NCBI GenBank assembly: GCA_028876365.1 | Contig: JAGWRZ010000052.1 | Span: forward strand, 1 to 46,813 | Direction: 5' to 3' | DNA: 46,813 bases | Source of the DNA: Acidobacteriota bacterium | Lineage (GTDB): Bacteria; Actinomycetota; Thermoleophilia; Gaiellales; Gaiellaceae | Part shown: in pieces, positions 42,901 to 46,813 of the stretch | How positions within the stretch are numbered: position 1 is the first letter of the stretch | Layout: every line of letters starts with the position of its first letter | Made by a program: the position numbers and the translations under genes | Notes under the pieces: model-generated | The model's input: only the letters and a program-made list of their open reading frames with translations | Database searches by the model: none | Told to the model about the DNA's origin: nothing

Positions 42901-43672
42901 GGAGCACGAGCTTCGCGGCGCCCTCGAAGCGGCATCCGACGTGGTCGGCCGTCATGGATCCGTAGCCCAGCAGCAGCGGCTTTCGAGCTGGTCGGCCCGG
43001 ATCGGGCTGAGGCTCGAGCACGGCCTTCCGAGCACGAAGACGCTCGAAGCCGCTCGCTCCGGACTGCATCTCGCCGAGCGAACGGGCGATGACGCGCAGG
43101 TTGCCGCATCCTGCCTCTTGGTCGGGATGTGCCTCCTGTTCACCTGGCATCTCGACGAGGCCGAGGCATTCCTGGGGCGCGCGACGGCGCTCCACGAACG
43201 GCTCGCCGACGCGACCGGCATGTGCCGCTGCCTCGCCTACTCGACCCTGGTCGCACGCCGGCGTGGACTGGGTGACGAAGGGCACGCCCGCGCCCGGCGC
43301 ACGCTCGAGCTGTCGGAGCGCCTGCAGATGCACGAGTACGCCGCGCAGGCGCACGGCAGCATCGCCTGGGCCGCCCGCCGGGCCGGCGAGGGCCGAACGG
43401 CGCAGCGCGAGGCCAGGGCCGGCGCCGCACTCTGGCGCCGCCACTGCCCGGCCGTGTACGCCCCCTATGAATGGATCGTGGGCTGGCCGCTCCTCGGCGT
43501 CGACCTCGACGCGGGCCGCACCTCGCGCGCGCTCGACCGGGCCCGCGGGCTCCTCCAACCGCCCCACCAGCCCCTGCCGTCCGAGCTCCGTCGGGCGGTG
43601 GAGTCCGCACTCGCGGGCGACGTGGCGCTGGCGGCCGTGACGCCGCTCGCCGAGCGATACGGCTATCTCTGA
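39953..43672 (+). CDS. SARP-type regulator with pseudo-cyclase and ATPase/TPR domains
   Basis: About 1239 aa. Domains: OmpR-like winged helix (1-95; GAKQRALLALLLLHPNEVLSVDRLIDGLWG), BTAD repeats (95-245), a cyclase-homology domain that has lost its metal Asp (260-420; PVTFVAASVAG, then VQIGVATGTA), a STAND-type ATPase (about 430-750; Walker A GGEAGIGKSRLL, Walker B LTLVLDDLHWAD), and TPR-like helices to the end. The first usual start, GTG at 39983, would remove strand 1 (FFRLFGRVTV). CTG at 39953 has GGAG six bases upstream and fits homologue starts. Known role of such proteins: transcription activation of secondary metabolism or secreted functions, gated by nucleotide and TPR-bound signals. 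Targets unknown; the adjacent secreted-protein genes are candidates. Confidence 0.87.
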   Translation: MFFRLFGRVTVEAGGVAVTPAGAKQRALLALLLLHPNEVLSVDRLIDGLWGAEPPATAASALRVHVAKLRKILPRSVAVSLATRSPGYVLEVDRDLVDVHRFERLHSEGNRALAAGEPSRAVESFRAALALWHGPPLAELADAPFAPLVCLRLEESKLGCISGRIECDLELGADAELLPELDSLVAENPLHERFREQLMLALYRSGRQAEALETYREARHLFAAELGLEPAPELRRLERAILRQESTLGSPAPRLPERDDAFEGAQRPVTFVAASVAGPRPPHADGESGEVVRPLLDAVFELGGRIETFQEAGLVCCFGRPAVREDDPERAASLALELGARARRHALTVQIGVATGTAANASALAERLRQVAPAGGILVSAATHRLVRAGFDWTPTRLHLDGSAAEPLLAFELLDRVAARSGVRRPGGRSSRLRGRSAELSTLREALAAAGSGTGQLVLVGGEAGIGKSRLLTELRRTARTDMRWLEGRCLASGMGTPYLPYVELLSEHFGWVPEDDADGREHSIAASVLELSRLELLPSERVEETVRFLTRLLVPTRPRTDAPGNLDPERVRNGTFAAVRDFLLALASEQPLTLVLDDLHWADALSLDLTGSLMSTLGEAGALLVCIARTQPAHRWRRLVTLGSHSRGRACRTIELTGLSAKDMRSLARDLVPAAQLTPDIERRLVDACQGNPFFLEELAQTMPRDDAPPELPASVQTVILSRVDALLERQRDVLAAASVIGRLFPVRLLGDVAGEEDLERTLFDLEQLGLVREDRVVPEEQYCFKHVLTQEAVYAGLSTARRRSLHDAVVTSLLRLYSDRLDERCEQIAHHAERGSDRGLAARYLFLAGEKAAGAFLVTSAVDYYERARAAAEASDAGIDRESIDERLGDALMPAGKHDEAARAFERALAAAKPRPITKARLERKLAECNRVRRRPAEALAGLARARQLLSRSSAANVDGRGEELAETELIGLGVRYFFSPEHELRGALEAASDVVGRHGSVAQQQRLSSWSARIGLRLEHGLPSTKTLEAARSGLHLAERTGDDAQVAASCLLVGMCLLFTWHLDEAEAFLGRATALHERLADATGMCRCLAYSTLVARRRGLGDEGHARARRTLELSERLQMHEYAAQAHGSIAWAARRAGEGRTAQREARAGAALWRRHCPAVYAPYEWIVGWPLLGVDLDAGRTSRALDRARGLLQPPHQPLPSELRRAVESALAGDVALAAVTPLAERYGYL

Positions 43673-44076
43673 GCGAGCGAGAGCGTCAGCGCCAGCGACT
43701 CGCGGCAGCGCCCGGTCGCGAAGTCGAGCTCACCGGCGATCGCGAGCTGGCCGCCGACGCCCGTCAGGCGTCCGATGCCGCCGACGACGTGGCCGGCCGC
43801 CGCATAGCGAACGACGCCCGCGGCGGCGAGAACGATCGTTCCGGCGAACTCGGCCTCGACGCCGTCGCCCGCGCCGAGCCTCAACGCGAGCGAGCCGCTC
43901 GTCGTCGAGGGCGATCCGGCGCCGAGCCGATGCCGTGACAGCAACGAGTACGCATCACCCGCACTCGTCCTGCCGGTGCTGAGCGCCTCCGCGCGAACCG
44001 GTCTCTCCCGGTCACGAGGCCCGACGACGACGTGCCCGCGGCCGCAGGCGCTGAGGTCGAGCGAATCACCCACCAC
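43663..44076 (-). CDS. Small allene-oxide-cyclase/dirigent-barrel-like protein (putative)
   Basis: 137 aa from a GTG at 44076 (44073, 44085 and 44106 are alternatives). Codons have the strong G/C third-position bias of real genes here. The C-terminal half FAGTIVLAAAGVVRYAAAGHVVGGIGRLTGVGG, followed by LAIAGELDFATG, repeats the GGxGRxxGxxG pattern of dirigent/AOC-like barrels, which are often secreted in actinobacteria. No clear signal peptide is seen. Converges on the SARP gene with a ten-base overlap. Family call is tentative. Confidence 0.45.
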   Translation of the reverse strand: MVGDSLDLSACGRGHVVVGPRDRERPVRAEALSTGRTSAGDAYSLLSRHRLGAGSPSTTSGSLALRLGAGDGVEAEFAGTIVLAAAGVVRYAAAGHVVGGIGRLTGVGGQLAIAGELDFATGRCRESLALTLSLAQR

Positions 44077-44109
44077 AGGGAACACGCCCCGGCAGCATCC
44101 GCCCACATC

Positions 44110-44160
44110 GCAAAGCCCCCGCAAAAGGCGCGCCCGAGCACGCCTTTGCGCCGCCTTTGC
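44110..44160. promoter_or_regulatory. Long imperfect palindrome between divergent small genes
   Basis: Outer arms GCAAAG (44110-44115)/CTTTGC (44155-44160) and inner arms CGCAAAAGGCG (44120-44130)/CGCCTTTGCG (44141-44150, one bulge) around a ten-base loop. It lies upstream of both the barrel gene (minus) and the secreted-protein gene (plus), so an operator or a terminator-like structure are both possible. The rest of 44077-44218 shows no gene. Confidence 0.4.
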
Positions 44161-44218
44161 AGAGCGCTCGGAAGATTCACCGCATGCACTCGACTCCGAC
44201 CCACCAAGGAGGTGCGCG

Positions 44219-44680
44219 ATGAGCGCCAGTAGGAAAAGCCGTCTCTCGACGCTCGCGGCAGCCGTGGCGGCGACCGCGATCCTCGCGGAGCCCGCGGGCG
44301 CCGCTCCCGCGAGCAGCAGCCTCAGGCTGACGGGTTCCGTGCATGGAGCGGTCAACGCGATGAGGGTCGTGTGCGACTCCCACGTCGCCTCCGCGAAGCA
44401 CCACTTCTTCTTCGACATCGGAGGCACCGCAGCCGGCGGGACGTTCCTCTTCACCGGCAAGGTCGACGGCTATACGGGCCCGAAGAGCTATCGCCCCTTC
44501 AGCGCGCTGCTCATGGCCGGAGGGCACTACCTCGTCGCGCACGACACCGGGACGATCTCGATCGGTGCAGGCGGCACCTCGGCTCACCTGAACATGACCC
44601 TGAAGACTGCCCCCGGCGCGCCGCCGGTGACCGAGACGATCGCAGGCCGGTTCACCTGCACCAACTACACGAGTCAGTGA
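44219..44680 (+). CDS. Small secreted protein of unknown function
   Basis: 153 aa, ATG with AAGGAGG seven bases upstream. A signal peptide of about 28 residues ends in an AxA site (LAEPAGAAPASS). The mature part is beta-rich: LRLTGSVHGAVNAMRVVCDS, HHFFFDIGG, then TFLFTGKVDGYTGPKSY and HLNMTLKTAPG, with two Cys likely in a disulfide. The alternating Gly/hydrophobic pattern suggests a lipocalin-like or sandwich fold. I do not recognise the family. First of three adjacent secreted-protein genes. Confidence 0.75.
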   Translation: MSASRKSRLSTLAAAVAATAILAEPAGAAPASSSLRLTGSVHGAVNAMRVVCDSHVASAKHHFFFDIGGTAAGGTFLFTGKVDGYTGPKSYRPFSALLMAGGHYLVAHDTGTISIGAGGTSAHLNMTLKTAPGAPPVTETIAGRFTCTNYTSQ

Positions 44681-44772
44681 GCTCGTCGGGCGGGCCTGCA
44701 CCGCACGCTGCTCGGCCGACCGCGCCAACAGCTGGCCCGACCGGCTACCTCGGACGCTTCCAGGAGGACACG

Positions 44773-45258
44773 ATGAGACATCGCATTCTCGCTTTCATCA
44801 CGCCACTGTGCATCGTTGCTGCGACCGCGGCACCGGTGCCGGCCGCCCCGACTGCGGTCGTCCCCTGCCTGGTCGGAACGTGGACACTCACGAGCTCGAC
44901 GGGCGCCACGGAGGGCGCGTTGGTGGGCGTGAAGATGACGATCGCCGCCGGCGGCGTGGCCACGCTCGACTACACGCACGCACGGCCGATCGTGGAGGGC
45001 GGAATGGACACAACCTTCCGCGGTCACAGCACTGTCGCGATCGCCACCTCTCCTGGGAAGCCGCCGGCGATCTCCGTCAAGTCGGAGCACGTGCGCCTGA
45101 CGGAGGCCAACGCCATCGTCGGCACGGCGCCCTACCGGACGCACGACCCGGTCTGGGACTACAGCGAGGACTACACCTGCAGCACCCATACTCTCAAGAT
45201 GAGATCCGGCGGCACCGGCGGAGGACTGCTCAACGGCATCGCGATCTTCCGTAGGTGA
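44773..45258 (+). CDS. Small secreted lipocalin-like protein of unknown function
   Basis: 161 aa, ATG with AGGAGG five bases upstream. Signal peptide to about residue 24 (ITPLCIVAATAAPVPAA). The mature start PCLVGTWTLTS resembles the GxW motif of lipocalin-type barrels, then VKMTIAAGGVATLDYT and VKSEHVRLTEANAIVG form alternating strands. Two Cys (near residues 32 and 147) may bridge. Separated by 92 bases from the previous secreted-protein gene and nine from the next. Function unknown. Confidence 0.75.
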   Translation: MRHRILAFITPLCIVAATAAPVPAAPTAVVPCLVGTWTLTSSTGATEGALVGVKMTIAAGGVATLDYTHARPIVEGGMDTTFRGHSTVAIATSPGKPPAISVKSEHVRLTEANAIVGTAPYRTHDPVWDYSEDYTCSTHTLKMRSGGTGGGLLNGIAIFRR

Positions 45259-45267
45259 GGCGGGACG

Positions 45268-45786
45268 GTGCGGATCTGGTTGACACTTCTCGTAGCCGGG
45301 GTCGTGGCAACAGCCGCACTTCGCCCCTCGCCCGCGCTCGCGGGCGCCCCTCGCTGCAGCGAGTCGGCACTCGTCGCGTCGCTCGTCGGCGCCGGCGTCG
45401 GGACGGGACACGCGCACGCGCACGTCTACCTCCGCAACGCGGGCAGCCGGCCGTGCACTCTCGAGGGATACCTCGGTTTCCGGCTCGAGACGGCACAGCG
45501 TCGCGTCCAGCCCTCGAGAGTCGTCAGGGGCAGCACCTACTTCGAGCGCGACGCCGGCCCGCGCGAGATCGTCCTAGACCGGGGCGCCCGCGCCGTCGCC
45601 GACCTCGCCTGGACGGAGATCGCCGGACCGGACGAGCCGCATTCCGGAGCGTGCGAGCCGCCCTCGGCGTGGCTGGAAGTCATGCCTCCGGGCGCACGCA
45701 CCCATCTCCTCGTCCCGTTTCGCGCCACGGTCTGCGACCGCGGACGCCTCGACACGACCGCACTCTCCAAGGCTCCGACCAGGTGA
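45268..45786 (+). CDS. Secreted DUF4232-like protein
   Basis: 172 aa from a GTG. Signal peptide of about 26 residues (LLVAGVVATAALRPSPALA). The mature protein shows APRCSESALVASLVGAGVGTGHAHAHVYLRNAGSRPCTLEGYLGF, the Cys...NxGxxxCxLxGyxG pattern of DUF4232, and ends with two further Cys in VCDRG and GACEPP. DUF4232 proteins are common actinobacterial secreted or lipid-anchored proteins without known activity. Nine bases after the previous gene, so in the same operon. Confidence 0.82.
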   Translation: MRIWLTLLVAGVVATAALRPSPALAGAPRCSESALVASLVGAGVGTGHAHAHVYLRNAGSRPCTLEGYLGFRLETAQRRVQPSRVVRGSTYFERDAGPREIVLDRGARAVADLAWTEIAGPDEPHSGACEPPSAWLEVMPPGARTHLLVPFRATVCDRGRLDTTALSKAPTR

Positions 45787-46190
45787 GGAACACCCCCGGC
45801 GAACGTCGAGGCAGTGCACGCTTCTCGTCTCTCCCGCCTCGACGAGCGCGAGCGGCCGGCCGACGATCACGCTCCCGGGCCAGGAGACGCGCGTGCTTGC
45901 GGAACACACGACCGTTGTCGACCGGGAGAGGCTTGGCCGATCCGCCGGCTGACTCGAGGCGCACAGGCTGCGCGCAGTCGAATGAGGCGCTCATGCTCGT
46001 TCTCGGCCTTTAGACCGGTTCGCACAGGCCCGGAACGCCCGTCCAAGAGAAGGAGTCCCCCACGACATCGTGGTCGCGGCTCCCGCTCGCATGACTCTTT
46101 GCGACATGGCCCAGCCGAGTTCGGCGCCGACGTGCCGAAAGGCACAGCTGCGAATATCCGTCGGCAGGCACGTCTTCGAAGGCCGAACCG
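45787..46190. other. 404-base region without a recognisable gene
   Basis: No frame has both normal codon use and a recognisable product; stops interrupt all frames. Codon bias is weaker than elsewhere. It could contain a decayed partner (hicA) of the following hicB remnant, but I found no trace of it. Confidence 0.4.
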
Positions 46191-46410
46191 ATGAGCGAGT
46201 ACCCGGTGGTGATCGAGCACGAAGGGGCGTCATTGGGGCGCGTATTGCCCCGACCTCCCGGGCGTCGGCGTGGTCGGCGACACGCAAGAGGAGGTGGAAC
46301 GCCTGATCCGAGAGGCGATTACCGTCCACGTCGAAGGCATTCGCGATGCAGGCGAGCCGATCCCGCAGCCGACCGCGGCGGGGACCACGCTCGTCGAAGT
46401 CCCTGCCTGA
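46191..46410 (+). pseudogene. HicB-family antitoxin, frameshifted
   Basis: Reads MSEYPVVIEHEGAS in the ATG frame. Removing one T at 46233/46234 then continues WGAYCPDLPGVGVVGDTQEE and on through VERLIREAITVHVEGIRDAG to VEVPA and a TGA at 46408-46410. This is a full HicB/UPF0150 domain (72 aa), which in toxin-antitoxin pairs neutralises the HicA ribonuclease. The single extra base breaks the gene in this sequence, either a true pseudogene or a sequencing error. No HicA gene is visible on either side. Confidence 0.75.
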
Positions 46411-46666
46411 TCACATCCGCAGACACGGGCCGGTTCGTGCAGTGCCGCGTAGGCCTGCGTCCGTGCGAAATCGGCGCGCAGAGGCATGAACGGCGATGGG
46501 CCGAACCGAGCGTTGTGCGAACCGCGAGGTTCTCGTAGCCGGATCGCCGCTCGGCGTCGCCTGACCGGTTCAGACATGGCCAGACGAGAGCGTCGCCGAC
46601 CGAGTGGGCAACGAACGCGGAGTCAGTCCCCGTCGATCGGTGCCACGTTTATGGCATGATAGTGGC
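46411..46666. other. Intergenic region before the RHH antitoxin gene
   Basis: No gene seen. Just upstream of the next start, TGCCAC and GTGGCA (about 46641-46667) form an inverted repeat around 15 bases that include TATGGCATGATA. This fits an autoregulatory operator overlapping the promoter of an antitoxin gene. Confidence 0.35.
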
Positions 46667-46813
46667 ATGGCACGGACTCGAATCAGCACGACCGTCGATG
46701 CCGAGTTGCTCGAGAGCGCGCGCCGGGCGCGTTCCGGGCTCACCGATTCGGCGCTGATCGACGAGGCGCTCGCCGCACTGATGGCTCGCCGGCGGGCAGC
46801 CGAGTTCGACGCC
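46667..46813 (+). CDS. Ribbon-helix-helix antitoxin, N-terminal fragment (cut by window edge)
   Basis: 49 codons with no stop before the right edge. [20 protein letters not shown] is a beta-strand followed by the first helix of the RHH/Arc fold, and [19 protein letters not shown] the second helix. Short proteins of this type are VapB- or MazE-like antitoxins that bind their own operator. A toxin gene would be expected immediately downstream, outside the window. Confidence 0.7.
   Translation, partial: MARTRISTTVDAELLESARRARSGLTDSALIDEALAALMARRRAAEFDA

Noticed and set aside
43881-44207. A 108-residue minus-strand frame with an ATG at the same place as the barrel-like gene
   Set aside because: Arg/Ser-rich composition and poor third-position bias; the neighbouring frame is the coding one.
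46620-46636. A CAGTCCCCG string resembling the border of the REP-like element
   Set aside because: Only a short partial match without an inverted partner; probably chance in GC-rich sequence.
1-46813. tRNA, rRNA, CRISPR or insertion sequence
   Set aside because: No cloverleaf-like block, regularly spaced repeats, or transposase/integrase motif was seen when reading both strands.

Overview
The window reads as one chromosomal segment of a high-GC, Gram-positive-type soil bacterium. Strong G/C bias at third codon positions, GTG and TTG starts, stop/start overlaps of 1-4 bases inside operons, and repeated TANNNT hexamers 6-8 bases upstream of start codons (leaderless transcripts) point to an actinobacterium. 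The gene content (ROK and SARP regulators, DMGDH-like oxidases, DUF4232) would suit the Thermoleophilia, but that placement is inference. I saw no rRNA, tRNA, CRISPR array, phage or IS element.

Layout. (1) 1-5781: an MFS transporter (cut by the left edge) and two tandem FAD/GcvT demethylating dehydrogenases on the minus strand, divergent from a choline-kinase-like phosphotransferase. (2) 5778-9601: an APC amino-acid permease, a structured intergenic repeat, a DMT exporter, a HAD hydrolase and a glycerophosphodiester phosphodiesterase. (3) 9546-13545: a four-gene ABC importer operon of the polyamine/iron/phosphonate type. (4) 13647-15958: a PHP phosphoesterase and glycerol-3-phosphate dehydrogenase. 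(5) 16132-20379: a NAD-dependent formate dehydrogenase. Its catalytic subunit has an in-frame TGA (selenocysteine) followed by a SECIS-like hairpin, and its N-terminal iron-sulfur part is encoded two genes downstream as a separate protein. (6) 20376-30801: an eight-gene minus-strand operon (ROK repressor, sugar ABC importer, GH15, GH66, GH31 and MsmK-type ATPase) that I read as uptake and intracellular breakdown of alpha-1,6-glucans. (7) 30859-34121: a small PF13769-like protein, a TetR/MFS pair around a consensus promoter with three palindromic operators, and a proline-racemase-family enzyme. (8) 34123-38426: a sensor kinase, a single-domain response regulator and a GT87-type membrane protein. 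(9) 38498-46813: a secreted hydrolase, a DUF421 protein, a very large SARP/ATPase regulator, four small mostly secreted proteins, a frameshifted HicB and the start of a ribbon-helix-helix antitoxin.

Regions 1-5 could act together. GDPD would release glycerol-3-phosphate and a head-group alcohol, GlpD would oxidise the glycerol-3-phosphate, the DMGDH-like enzymes would pass methyl groups of betaine-derived amines to tetrahydrofolate, and formate dehydrogenase would oxidise the C1 unit to CO2 with NADH gain. This is inferred from neighbourhood and family roles, not shown by the sequence.
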